In this document: positions 54,489 to 62,125 of the stretch, one piece after another
Layout of the letters: the number at the start of each line of letters is the position of its first letter
How positions within the stretch are numbered: position 1 is the first letter of the stretch
Assembly (NCBI GenBank): GCA_020639075.1
Contig: JACKHI010000001.1
Location: 4,216,001 to 4,280,000, forward strand
Direction of reading: 5' to 3'
DNA: 64,000 bases
From: Phycisphaerales bacterium
GTDB lineage: Bacteria; Planctomycetota; Phycisphaerae; UBA1845; UTPLA1
Program-made: the position numbers and the translations under genes
Notes under the pieces: model-generated
Told to the model about the DNA's origin: nothing
Databases searched by the model: none
Seen by the model: the letters and a program-made list of their open reading frames with translations, nothing else

Positions 54489-55340
54489 ATGAGTGTCGGC
54501 CGGACTTCTCAATCAATCAGCTTTAGCGACTCACTCCCAGTCATGCGATTTGCCATCCTCTCCCTGGTCCTGTTGTTCGCAAGTGTTGTCGCATGCGACA
54601 GCAAGTCCTCATCATCCAGCGGCGGTTCGAATACACCGAGTGATACGACCAAGGCCGATGCTGCGGACGACGGCGCCGGATCGACTCAGGCCCCTGTATT
54701 CGGCACGAGCACCATCAAAGGAAAAGTCTCGCTGGAAGGCGATCCGCCGCCCAAGACGAAGATTACGATGCAGGGCGATCGCTTCTGCGCGAAACACAAC
54801 ATGGAACACATCGCCCCCAAGCTTGAAGTCGGCAAGGACGGCGGTCTCCCTCACGTCTTCGTCTATGTCAAGAAGGGCATCTCGGCGAAATACCCCGCGC
54901 CCAGCGAGGCCGTGACGCTCGATCAGACAGGCTGCATGTATCATCCGCACATCTTCGGTCTTCAGATCGGCCAGACGCTGACAATCAAGAACAACGACGA
55001 CACAGCGCACAACGTCAATTCGCTGACAAAGAAGAACCAGAAGTTCAACATCTCGCAGCCGCAGGCCGGGATGACCGCGGACAAGACCTTCTCCAAGGAA
55101 GAGATCATGGTCAAATTCAAGTGCGACGTTCACGGCTGGATGGACGCGTATTGCGGCGTGCTTAAGCACCCGTTCTTCGCCGTGACCGACGCCGACGGGA
55201 ATTTCGAGATCCCAAAGCTCCCCGCCGGCAAGTACACGATCGAGGCCTGGCACGAAATGTACGGCACGCGCACGATGGACGTCGAAGTCGGCGAGGGCGA
55301 GACCAAGGAAGTCGCCGTGCACGTCAAACGGCGCGGATAG
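54489..55340 (+). CDS. Cupredoxin-like lipoprotein with carboxypeptidase-regulatory-like domain
   Basis: Up to 283 residues. A signal peptide with lipobox VVAC (Cys at DSKSSS) gives a lipoprotein with a Ser-rich linker. The core has the copper-binding set of plastocyanin-like proteins: a histidine in TAHNVNS, and CDVHGWMDAY with Cys, His and Met. The C-terminal part (AVTDADGNFEIPKLPAGKYT) is a carboxypeptidase-regulatory-like beta sandwich. A role in electron transfer or copper handling is likely. ATG at 54489 has GGAG 9 bases upstream; ATG at 54543 gives a shorter, more typical signal peptide, so the start is open. A hairpin lies after the stop. Confidence 0.8.
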   Translation: MSVGRTSQSISFSDSLPVMRFAILSLVLLFASVVACDSKSSSSSGGSNTPSDTTKADAADDGAGSTQAPVFGTSTIKGKVSLEGDPPPKTKITMQGDRFCAKHNMEHIAPKLEVGKDGGLPHVFVYVKKGISAKYPAPSEAVTLDQTGCMYHPHIFGLQIGQTLTIKNNDDTAHNVNSLTKKNQKFNISQPQAGMTADKTFSKEEIMVKFKCDVHGWMDAYCGVLKHPFFAVTDADGNFEIPKLPAGKYTIEAWHEMYGTRTMDVEVGEGETKEVAVHVKRRG

Positions 55341-55361
55341 CCGAGATTGTCGAGCGAACAA

Positions 55362-55393
55362 GGCCCGATCCCGGCGTCACCGGAGATCGGGCC
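55362..55393. terminator. Strong hairpin between convergent genes, likely bidirectional terminator
   Basis: GGCCCGATC (55362-55370) pairs perfectly with GATCGGGCC (55385-55393), with CCGG/CCGG able to pair inside. It lies 21 bases after the cupredoxin stop and 51 bases from the end of the convergent gene. A TTTTTT run follows at about 55409-55415, not immediately. Confidence 0.55.
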
Positions 55394-55444
55394 GAATAGG
55401 CGGTTCCTGTTTTTTGTCATGCGCAACGATCGGCGCAGCCCGTT

Positions 55445-55951
55445 TCAGTTCTTGTCGATAGCGTCCTTCGCCGGATTCGGTCGCAATCGCTCGACGATTG
55501 TCGCTCCATCCAGAAATAGCTGCTGCGTCGTATGGCGTCGCTCTCGTTGAATCCGCTCGAGTCGGGCCGAGACTTTGATCTGATCCCCGACTGTCACGTC
55601 GCCGGGACTTTCGTTCAATGTGAACTCGAAGACGGTCGGAATGCCGAGGGCCGGAAACTCGCATTCGAACTCTACGACGTTTTGATAGTCATGGCGACTG
55701 CGTACGACGAGATCCCAGGTCATCTCTTCGGTGAAGAGCAGGCGCAGCAGCTCCGTCGCCGTTCGCGTTTTCTTGAGCGCACGAAGATGAGACTCCAGCT
55801 CGGCGATTCGACCATCGCGATCGGCAAGCTGTTGCTCAAGTTCCGCAATCCGCGTTACACGTGGATCCACTGACGAGTCAGGGCCGGCCGCGATCATGGC
55901 GAAAGACAACAGGCAAAGCGCAGCAACGACAACAATCAACTTGCGAGACAT
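55445..55951 (-). CDS. Exported coiled-coil/strand protein, hypothetical
   Basis: A 168-residue protein with a signal peptide (MSRKLIVVVAALCLLSFAMI), a short coiled coil (RIAELEQQLADRDGRIAELE), and a C-terminal strand-rich part (EFECEFPALGIPTVFEFTLN, TVGDQIKVSARLERIQRERR). No family recognised; probably periplasmic. GGAG precedes the ATG at 55951. It is convergent with the cupredoxin gene. Confidence 0.65.
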   Translation of the reverse strand: MSRKLIVVVAALCLLSFAMIAAGPDSSVDPRVTRIAELEQQLADRDGRIAELESHLRALKKTRTATELLRLLFTEEMTWDLVVRSRHDYQNVVEFECEFPALGIPTVFEFTLNESPGDVTVGDQIKVSARLERIQRERRHTTQQLFLDGATIVERLRPNPAKDAIDKN

Positions 55952-56266
55952 GATGAGCTCCTTGAAAAGAAGTGACTTGACTGCGATCGATTGCCGAATC
56001 ATCGATCGCAATCAGTCATACCGGAGCGAGATGAGTCGATTGCATACGGAGCTGCGAATTTTCTTCTGCGTTGCGTTGATCCGTAGAGGTGTTGATTCGA
56101 GAAGGACGAAGTCCAATCCGTGGCGTGTGCCTGCACTGCCGCACATCTGGCACTAAGGACTCATTCGGACAGCAGTTTGCTCACCATGAGCGCGCAACGA
56201 TCCCCCGGAAGTCAGACCCGCTGTTTTCTCCACCGTTAGTCGAATCGAGAGTTTTTTCGGCGGCCG
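55952..56266. other. Intergenic region, no gene seen
   Basis: About 315 bases between two minus-strand genes. Short plus-strand frames here have no ribosome-binding site or recognisable motif. No hairpin element was seen. Confidence 0.3.
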
Positions 56267-56959
56267 CTATGAAGGGTGCGTGTCCAGCCAGCCCGCCCGA
56301 AAGTCGCGCCCCTTGTTCGCCTGCCAATAGCGCCCCGTCGCCACATCCAGCGCCGTCAGCCAGCCGCCGTCTTTGTATGCGCCGGTATCGATGCAGATGG
56401 CATGGCCGATACTGCGAGGTCTGCCGTCTCTCTGAGGCGTGTGACCGCAGACAAGCGTCTTGCCGGAAACGTGCGGGGCCGGCGCGTTGTGGAATTTCTC
56501 CCAGAAGAGTTTGTGCTCGGGTTGGTCGCCGAGCGGCAAGTCGCCATCGACGTTGGCGTGTACGAAGAGATGCGTATCCGACTCGTAGTAATCTCGACAC
56601 GTTTCCAGGATGAACTCCCAGTGCGTCGAAGGGATATCGCGCTGCGTCACTTTTCCCTTGCCGTTCGCATACGACTTCAGCGTCGCATCTCCGCCGCTCA
56701 TCAGCCAGTCCGGCAACGCCTCCTTGGGATCATCCGCCGCCTCCAGCATCATGATCTCGTGATTGCCACGCAGCGGCACGAGCGTCCCGGCGGCGTGCCG
56801 GGCGATCAACCAGTCGATCACATCGCGCGATCTAGGCCCGCGATCGACGTAGTCGCCAAGCGTCACGATCATGTCGCTGTCCGCAATGGGAATCTTGTCG
56901 ACGAGCGTCATCAACGCGTCGAAGCAGCCGTGGATGTCACCGATGGCGATGTGGCGCAT
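56267..56959 (-). CDS. Metallophosphatase of the PPP Ser/Thr phosphatase family
   Basis: A 230-residue calcineurin-like phosphoesterase of the bacterial PrpA/ApaH-like PPP group. The metal-site motifs are complete: GDIHG (residues 7-11), GDYVDRG (35-41), GNHE (65-68), then FVHANVDG and VCGHTPQ. It dephosphorylates Ser/Thr (or Tyr) phosphoproteins or dinucleotides. The start MRHIAIGDIHG at 56959 is standard for the family; a longer frame to 56986 adds nine residues. It lies alone, with a hairpin pair upstream. Confidence 0.9.
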   Translation of the reverse strand: MRHIAIGDIHGCFDALMTLVDKIPIADSDMIVTLGDYVDRGPRSRDVIDWLIARHAAGTLVPLRGNHEIMMLEAADDPKEALPDWLMSGGDATLKSYANGKGKVTQRDIPSTHWEFILETCRDYYESDTHLFVHANVDGDLPLGDQPEHKLFWEKFHNAPAPHVSGKTLVCGHTPQRDGRPRSIGHAICIDTGAYKDGGWLTALDVATGRYWQANKGRDFRAGWLDTHPS

Positions 56960-57001
56960 GGGTTTGTAGGGTGGGCCGTGCCCCAAAAAGCGGGGTTGGC
57001 C

Positions 57002-57043
57002 GGGTGGCCGACCCCTTCAGGGGTGGGCGCGCGACGATACGAA
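57002..57043 (+). repeat. TTCA-loop hairpin element
   Basis: GGGTGG, arms CCGACCCC and GGGGTGGG around TTCA (one G-G mismatch), tail CGCGCGACGATACGAA. It faces the minus-strand copy at 57151 as an inverted pair, like 52330/52415. Confidence 0.75.
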
Positions 57044-57150
57044 TGCCGGCGGAGTTATGACGTGACACGCGTCCTTGCGAACTCACGTTTTCTCGTCCCA
57101 ATCAACGGAGTATTCGGCCCCCCGTCGAACCGATGCCTTTCTCGCGGCCG

Positions 57151-57188
57151 ATCATCGTGACCCCACGGCGGAAGCCATGGGCCACCCG
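57151..57188 (-). repeat. TTCC-loop hairpin element (3' of the mutase gene)
   Basis: On the minus strand: GGGTGG, arms CCCATGGC and GCCGTGGG around TTCC, tail GGTCACGATGAT. One T-G wobble when read on this strand. It ends 4 bases from the stop of the mutase gene (57192). Confidence 0.8.
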
Positions 57189-57191
57189 TCG

Positions 57192-58808
57192 CTACGCAAT
57201 CTGCCCCGTGTCAAAACGTCCCAGCGCCTGCTCCAGCGCGCCGACCATCTCCCCGACTGTCGCGTACGTCTTCGCGCCTTCGATCAGCGCCGGCATCACG
57301 TTCTTTTTCGCCCGCGCATCCAGCGTGATCTGCTTCAGCGCCGCCTTGACCTTCGCCGAATCGCGCTTCGCCTTGACCGATTGCAGATCCGCAACGACCT
57401 GCTTCTCAACGTCGTCGCCGATCTTCAGCAGTTTGATCGGTTCCTCGTCCTTCTCGACGAAGTCCGTCACGCCGACGAGCTTCTTGTCGCCACGCTCGAC
57501 GGCCTGGCTGTAGCGATATGCCGCATCCGCAATCTCGCGACGGATATAACCATTCTCGATCGCGCCGATCATGCCGCCCATGCCGTCGATCGTGTCGATG
57601 TACTCGCGCGCTTCGGCCTCAAGCTGGTTCGTCATGCTCTCGACGAAGTAGCTGCCGCCCAGCGGATCGGCCGTCATCGTCACGCCCGTTTCATAAGCCA
57701 ATACTTGCTGCGTTCGCAGCGCCAGCGTCACGGCGTCTTCCGTCGGCAGGCAGATCGTCTCGTCCATGCTGTTCGTATGAAGCGATTGGCAACCGCCCAT
57801 GACCGCCGCCATCGCCTGGTACGCGACGCGCATCAGGTTCACATACGGTTGCTTCGAGTACAGGCTGCATCCGGCAGTCTGCGCGTGGAAGCGGAGCCAC
57901 ATCGATCGCTCGTTCTTCGCGCCGAATCGCTCCTTCATGTAATGCGCCCACAGTCGCCGCGCCGCACGGAACTTCGCGATCTCCTCGAAGAAGTCGTTAT
58001 GACTGTTGAAGAAGAAGCTGATCCGCGGTGCAAACGAATCGATGTCCAGACCGCGATCGACCGCCTGCTGGCAATAGTGCAACCCGTCGCCCAGCGTGAA
58101 CGCCAGCTCCTGACCGGCCGTCGAACCCGCCTCGCGAATGTGATACCCGCTGACGGAAACCGGGTTGTACTGCGGCAGTTCATCGGCGCAGAACTCGATC
58201 GTATCCGTCACGAGGTTCACGCTCTCTGCCGGCGGGAAGATGAACTCATTCTGTGCGTGGAACTCCTTGAGAATATCGTTCTGACACGTCCCGCGAAGCT
58301 GATCGCGCGGCACGCCCTGCTTGTCCGCCGTCGCGATGTAGAACGCCAGCACGATCGCGGCCGGTGCATTGATCGTCATGGAAACGCTGACATCCTTGAG
58401 GCAGATGCCGTCGAAGAGAACCTCAAAATCCGCGAGGCTGTCGACCGCCACGCCGCAACGACCGACTTCGCCGAGCGAGAGCTGATCGTCACTGTCGCGC
58501 CCCATCAGCGTCGGTAAGTCGAACGCCGTGCTCAGACCGGTCTGTCCCTTACTGAGCAGGAACTTGAATCGTTCGTTCGTCTGCTTCGCGGAGCCGAACC
58601 CGGCGAACTGCCGCATCGTCCACAGGCGCTTGCGATACATTTCGGCGTGCACGCCGCGCGTGAACGGATACTGCCCCGGATCGCCCAGGTGCGTGTCGTA
58701 ATCGACCTCCGCGATCTCGGCAGGGCCGTACGTCGTATCTACAGGTCGGCCCGAGATCGTCGTCATCGGTCCGATTTCACCGGGATGCATCGTGGGTTCA
58801 GTCGCCAT
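57192..58808 (-). CDS. Coenzyme B12-dependent acyl-CoA mutase large subunit, isobutyryl-CoA-mutase-like
   Basis: A 538-residue TIM-barrel subunit of the methylmalonyl-CoA mutase family, without a B12-binding domain; a separate small subunit must exist elsewhere. Conserved blocks: LWTMRQFAGFGSAKQTNERF, GLSTAFDLPTLMGRDSD, GTCQNDILKEFHAQNEF, VSGYHIREAGSTAGQEL and FSHNDFFEEI-like FNSHNDFFEEI. Using Propionibacterium numbering minus 21, the catalytic His is H223, but the substrate-specificity residues are F68 and Q186 where methylmalonyl-CoA mutase has Tyr89 and Arg207. Phe/Gln is the isobutyryl-CoA mutase combination. ATG at 58808 begins the conserved N-terminus; GGAG lies 12 bases upstream. A hairpin follows the stop. 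Confidence 0.88.
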   Translation of the reverse strand: MATEPTMHPGEIGPMTTISGRPVDTTYGPAEIAEVDYDTHLGDPGQYPFTRGVHAEMYRKRLWTMRQFAGFGSAKQTNERFKFLLSKGQTGLSTAFDLPTLMGRDSDDQLSLGEVGRCGVAVDSLADFEVLFDGICLKDVSVSMTINAPAAIVLAFYIATADKQGVPRDQLRGTCQNDILKEFHAQNEFIFPPAESVNLVTDTIEFCADELPQYNPVSVSGYHIREAGSTAGQELAFTLGDGLHYCQQAVDRGLDIDSFAPRISFFFNSHNDFFEEIAKFRAARRLWAHYMKERFGAKNERSMWLRFHAQTAGCSLYSKQPYVNLMRVAYQAMAAVMGGCQSLHTNSMDETICLPTEDAVTLALRTQQVLAYETGVTMTADPLGGSYFVESMTNQLEAEAREYIDTIDGMGGMIGAIENGYIRREIADAAYRYSQAVERGDKKLVGVTDFVEKDEEPIKLLKIGDDVEKQVVADLQSVKAKRDSAKVKAALKQITLDARAKKNVMPALIEGAKTYATVGEMVGALEQALGRFDTGQIA

Positions 58809-58973
58809 AACGTACAAAGTCTCCGCAGGGGGACAGAGGTTTCGCTTTTGGCGTATTGTAACGTCAGGATGCAGGTGGGATACAGTTTCAGGCCGGGCTG
58901 AGGCGTCGGAAACGCGGGCTGACGGGGTAGGGATCGAGGGATCCAGGATTCCAGGGATCAAGGGATCAAGTGC

Positions 58974-58999
58974 GGGGTGCCACTGCTCTGCGAGCAGTG
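58974..58999 (-). repeat. Hairpin 1 of the composite element, solo copy
   Basis: CACTGCTC, loop TGC, GAGCAGTG at 58981-58999, preceded by GGGGTGC. On the minus strand this is the hairpin 1 plus GCACCC of 7472 and 8144. Its partner hairpin 2 is absent. Confidence 0.75.
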
Positions 59000-59016
59000 T
59001 GTTCCGATGGGCGTCC

Positions 59017-59055
59017 GGGTGGCCAACCCCTTCAGGGGTGGGGCCACGATGATCA
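59017..59055 (+). repeat. TTCA-loop hairpin element
   Basis: GGGTGG, arms CCAACCCC and GGGGTGGG around TTCA (one A-G mismatch), tail GGCCACGATGATCAA. Confidence 0.75.
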
Positions 59056-59060
59056 ACGGC

Positions 59061-59098
59061 GGGTGGCCCATGTCCGAAGGACGTGGGGTAGCGAATTC
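59061..59098 (+). repeat. Hairpin element, GAA-loop variant
   Basis: GGGTGG, arms CCCATGTCC and GGACGTGGG (9 bp including one T-G pair) around GAA, tail GGTAGCGAATTCG. It shares the tail GCGAATTCG with the opposite-strand copy at 59234. Confidence 0.75.
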
Positions 59099-59233
59099 GC
59101 CCGCGGAGTGGATTCTCGATTCGAAGAACTGTCAACGGCGCGCGGGCGACGTGACATGAACGCGACTCAGTCGTCGAGGAACGGTGCTGGAGAACGAGAT
59201 GGATGCTGGGAAAGGTGGCGTACTCGCGAGCTC

Positions 59234-59273
59234 GAATTCGCGCCCCCAGGTCGTTCCGACCTGGGCCACCCGG
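59234..59273 (-). repeat. Hairpin element, GGAAC-loop variant
   Basis: On the minus strand: GGGTGG, arms CCCAGGTC and GACCTGGG around GGAAC, tail GGGCGCGAATTCG. All eight pairs are perfect. It forms an inverted pair with 59061. Confidence 0.8.
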
Positions 59274-59285
59274 CCTTTGGCGAGG

Positions 59286-59452
59286 AGGGGGACCTGCGAT
59301 ACCAATGCAAGTCGCCCGCGCCCATTCATATCGAAGGCGATACTTGTCGTATCAAGTTAGAGCACCTCGGCTTCAAGGGTTGTGAGGAACCCTCGCGCAC
59401 GATCTGGATTACGGGCGAACTGGAAGCCGAGCGCGGTGTTATCCCTGATTAG
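59286..59452 (+). other. Possible coding remnant or small gene 3' end
   Basis: An open frame reaching TAG at 59450-59452 reads LRYQCKSPAPIHIEGDTCRI, then KLEHLGFKGCEEPSRTIWIT and GELEAERGVIPD, which looks more protein-like than its surroundings. It can be traced back to an ATG at 59156, but that part contains the hairpin at 59234. A hairpin element begins 2 bases after the stop, as behind real genes. No family recognised; probably a decayed gene. Confidence 0.3.
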
Positions 59453-59454
59453 CC

Positions 59455-59494
59455 GGGTGGCCCACCCCTTCAGGGGTGGGGTCACGATGATCGA
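59455..59494 (+). repeat. TTCA-loop hairpin element
   Basis: GGGTGG, perfect arms CCCACCCC and GGGGTGGG around TTCA, tail GGTCACGATGATCGA. It begins 2 bases after a TAG at 59450-59452. Confidence 0.85.
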
Positions 59495-59699
59495 TGGCGC
59501 GGATGGCCGCGATTCCGTTGAACACGTTTTTCGTCGAACGCCGTGCCGACTCCTAAAGCCGGTGAGCGGGCCCCCATCCGCCGCCGCAATCTTCGCCTCA
59601 ATACCAACCCTAAGATCGACCGTTAAGAAGAAAGCGAGCTTGCGCGCCGAGCATTTCGGCCGCGAGGGCTCCCTTCGCCATCAATAAGGGCCAGAGTTC

Positions 59700-60809
59700 A
59701 TGAATCGAATCGCAATTCCGATTCTCGGTTTTGTCACGCTACTCGCGGTGGGGAACATCACCAACGCAAGCATGCCGAGCTTCCAGGGGCTCGGGTCGTA
59801 TGGAAATACGATTCCGTTACCACACAAGATATCAGCAGATGGGAACGTCATCATCGGCCGGCCGCAATCAACCAGCGGAGCGGCAAGGCCATTTGTCTGG
59901 TGCTATGGGCTTTGGCATCCAATCGATGCGTCCTTCGCGCCGGACATTTCGTTCTACACCAATGGAATCTCCGCCGACGGGTCAGTCATCGTCGGGCATG
60001 GGCACGACACTTCGACCGATTATTGGGGGGCTTATCGTTTGGCTGACGGCGGAATCACACCGCTGGAGGTCCCCGGGTTTGACTTCGCGGTCGCGAATGA
60101 CGTCAATGGCGACGGTAGCATCATCGTCGGCTATGCGTCGCGAAGCACGCCGATCAACGAAAAGCGCGCTGTTCGCTGGGACAACGGGGTCCCCAGCCTG
60201 TTGCCGATAGGCAGCGACGGGACCATTCCCCACGAGGCGAGAGCTATCTCGACGGATGGGTCGACGATCGTCGGTGAGGCGATTATCCCGGGTATCGCCA
60301 GTCAGGCATTCCGTTGGTCCATTGTTGACGGGGTCATACCGTTCAGAACGACACAGCCGGAATATGAGGAGAGCCATGCTTGGGGTGTGTCCGCCAACGG
60401 CGAGTACGTCGTAGGCGTGGATGAATTCGCGGCCGGGTTCGGCTACACGAGTTTTCGCTGGGGTCCGGATGAAGTGATCGATATGGGCATCGCGCCCTTC
60501 GCGGCGCAAGATGTTTCTGCAGATGGGTCGATCATCGTAGGAGGTACTTACCTTTGGCAGGATGGAATCGGCCTGCGACTTCTGCAAGAGTTCTTAATGA
60601 CTGATTATGGTCTCGACACTTCGGGCTGGACGAATCTCGCCGCAGGCAGCATTTCGGATGACGGCATGGTCATCGTCGGCTCAGGCACAAATCCTAATGG
60701 TGTTCGCGAAGGTTGGATCGCAACGATTCCCGAACCCGCGTCGCTGGCGTTGTTCCTTATTGGTTCGGCGTTTGCTGGATTACGAAGGCCCGCGTTCGGA
60801 GGAAATTGA
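59700..60809 (+). CDS. PEP-CTERM secreted protein with HAF-like repeats
   Basis: A 369-residue exported protein. The signal peptide is MNRIAIPILGFVTLLAVGNI. The body has about seven degenerate repeats of the type ISADGSVIVG (HKISADGNVIIG, GISADGSVIVGHG, DVNGDGSIIVGYA, AISTDGSTIVGEA, GVSANGEYVVG, DVSADGSIIVGG, SISDDGMVIVGSG), as in HAF-repeat beta-propeller-like proteins. The C-terminus IPEPASLALFLIGSAFAGLR is a PEP-CTERM sorting signal (PEP box, hydrophobic helix, Arg), recognised by an exosortase that is not in this window. AAGGG precedes the ATG. A hairpin element lies 12 bases after the stop. Confidence 0.85.
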   Translation: MNRIAIPILGFVTLLAVGNITNASMPSFQGLGSYGNTIPLPHKISADGNVIIGRPQSTSGAARPFVWCYGLWHPIDASFAPDISFYTNGISADGSVIVGHGHDTSTDYWGAYRLADGGITPLEVPGFDFAVANDVNGDGSIIVGYASRSTPINEKRAVRWDNGVPSLLPIGSDGTIPHEARAISTDGSTIVGEAIIPGIASQAFRWSIVDGVIPFRTTQPEYEESHAWGVSANGEYVVGVDEFAAGFGYTSFRWGPDEVIDMGIAPFAAQDVSADGSIIVGGTYLWQDGIGLRLLQEFLMTDYGLDTSGWTNLAAGSISDDGMVIVGSGTNPNGVREGWIATIPEPASLALFLIGSAFAGLRRPAFGGN

Positions 60810-60821
60810 GTCGAGAAGGTC

Positions 60822-60861
60822 GGGTGGCCCACCCCTTCAGGGGTGGGGGCACGACGATCGA
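60822..60861 (+). repeat. TTCA-loop hairpin element (3' of the PEP-CTERM gene)
   Basis: GGGTGG, perfect arms CCCACCCC and GGGGTGGG around TTCA, tail GGCACGACGATCGA. It starts 12 bases after the stop of the PEP-CTERM gene and ends 37 bases before the end of the convergent glycosylase gene. Confidence 0.85.
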
Positions 60862-60898
60862 CAACCCGAGGACGCAAACCCGACGCAGCGCTTCAGTG

Positions 60899-61792
60899 TT
60901 ACCCCTCCAACTCCCCAATCACCCGCGGCCAGTCCTCCTTCAACAACCTTGAAAGCGATCGATCCGCTAGCACCTTCCCGCCCGTCTGACATGTCGCGCA
61001 GTAGTTCGTTTCATTGTCCGCATACCGAATTCGTTGCACGGGTGCGGTACACACCGGGCACGGCTTGCCGAATCTCCCATGCACCGCGAAGTCCTCGCGA
61101 AAGGCTGTCACATCCCCGGCCCCCGGGAACTTCTTCAGAAACTGCGCCGTCAAGGCAGCCGTCCATCGCGAAAGCGTCTCGATCGTCGCCGCATGCAGCC
61201 GCTCGATCTCCGCGTCGCTCAATCGGCTCGTCCACACGATCGGTGACAACCCGGCGGCATGCAGAATCTCGTCGGAATACGCATTGCCGATCCCGCTGAA
61301 CAATCGCGGGTCCGTCAGCGTTCGCTTCAGCGTGTGGTTCTCGCGCCGCAGCGTCTCACCGAACTGCGAGACGCTCGCCGTCAGCGGTTCCAGCCCGCCG
61401 CGATCGTGCGCTGCCAGCCCGGCGCGCCCTGCCACCAGATGCAGCGACGCCCGCCGCTTCGAGCCCGCTTCCGTAACGCCCAGCGTCCCGAGCGGAAAGT
61501 CGAATTCCGCCAGCCCCAGCTTCCGTGGCAGGTGCTTCCCCGACGCCAGCCATCGGAATCGGCCCGCAATCATCAGGTGGATCACAGCGAACAGGTCTTC
61601 ATCGAATCCAAACACAATCCGCTTGCCCAGCCGCTCCACATGCCGGACCGTTCGACCTTCCAGGGCATCAATTGCCGGCTCGATGGATCGCAGGAAAAAC
61701 GGGCTCATCAGCCGCACGTTCTCCAGCGGTTGATCCACGACCTTCTTCCGCAGGGCGGCGCAATAGGCCTCGACATCGGGCAATTCCGGCAT
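60899..61792 (-). CDS. Fpg/Nei family DNA glycosylase-like protein
   Basis: A 297-residue bifunctional DNA glycosylase/AP lyase of the formamidopyrimidine-DNA glycosylase fold. MPELPDVEAY supplies the catalytic N-terminal proline (after Met removal) and Glu; HVERLGKRIVFGF holds the conserved lysine; LKRTLTDPRLFSGIGNAYSD is the helix-two-turn-helix; CPVC...CATCQ is the zinc finger. The usual finger arginine (GRSTFYC type) appears replaced (DNETNYC), and the chain runs 27 residues past the zinc finger, so lesion preference may differ from MutM. ATG at 61792 is fixed by the catalytic Pro. AAGGA-like sequence precedes it. Confidence 0.88.
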   Translation of the reverse strand: MPELPDVEAYCAALRKKVVDQPLENVRLMSPFFLRSIEPAIDALEGRTVRHVERLGKRIVFGFDEDLFAVIHLMIAGRFRWLASGKHLPRKLGLAEFDFPLGTLGVTEAGSKRRASLHLVAGRAGLAAHDRGGLEPLTASVSQFGETLRRENHTLKRTLTDPRLFSGIGNAYSDEILHAAGLSPIVWTSRLSDAEIERLHAATIETLSRWTAALTAQFLKKFPGAGDVTAFREDFAVHGRFGKPCPVCTAPVQRIRYADNETNYCATCQTGGKVLADRSLSRLLKEDWPRVIGELEG

Positions 61793-62125
61793 ATGCGATT
61801 CCTTCCGCTCGAACATCGTAATCCGCGAGAGATGACGACCCAAATCCCGTTGAATTGGGTATTCCGGTTTTCCCGGTCCAAGCAGCGTACGTAAATCGAG
61901 AATGCCAAGCGCCCAAGGGGGCCGCGTTGCCCCTATCGCTCGGCGTTTGCGGAGGAGTGGCGTCGCAGTCGACTGGCCCGCCATCGAGACTGCGGTTAAA
62001 CATCACGGAATTCTCGACTGACTTGAATCAACGTCGAAACGATGACGAACCGTCAATTTCCCGCTCGCCCGGACGACGCCTCGTTGCATCGTGTTCGACC
62101 AGCCTCGATGTGAAAGGACCTTCGA
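61793..62125. other. Divergent intergenic region, no gene seen
   Basis: 333 bases between the glycosylase and the PQQ-propeller gene. An open frame continues upstream of the glycosylase to 61984 but lacks protein character. AAAGGA at 62113-62118 is the ribosome-binding site for the gene at 62126. No hairpin element. Confidence 0.35.

Larger units (their letters stand above)
58809..59699. other. Repeat-rich intergenic region
   Basis: Almost 900 bases with five hairpin elements (annotated separately), a GGATC-rich patch at 58930-58970 (several AGGGATC-like direct repeats) and one possible coding remnant ending at 59452. No complete gene is convincing. Confidence 0.6.
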
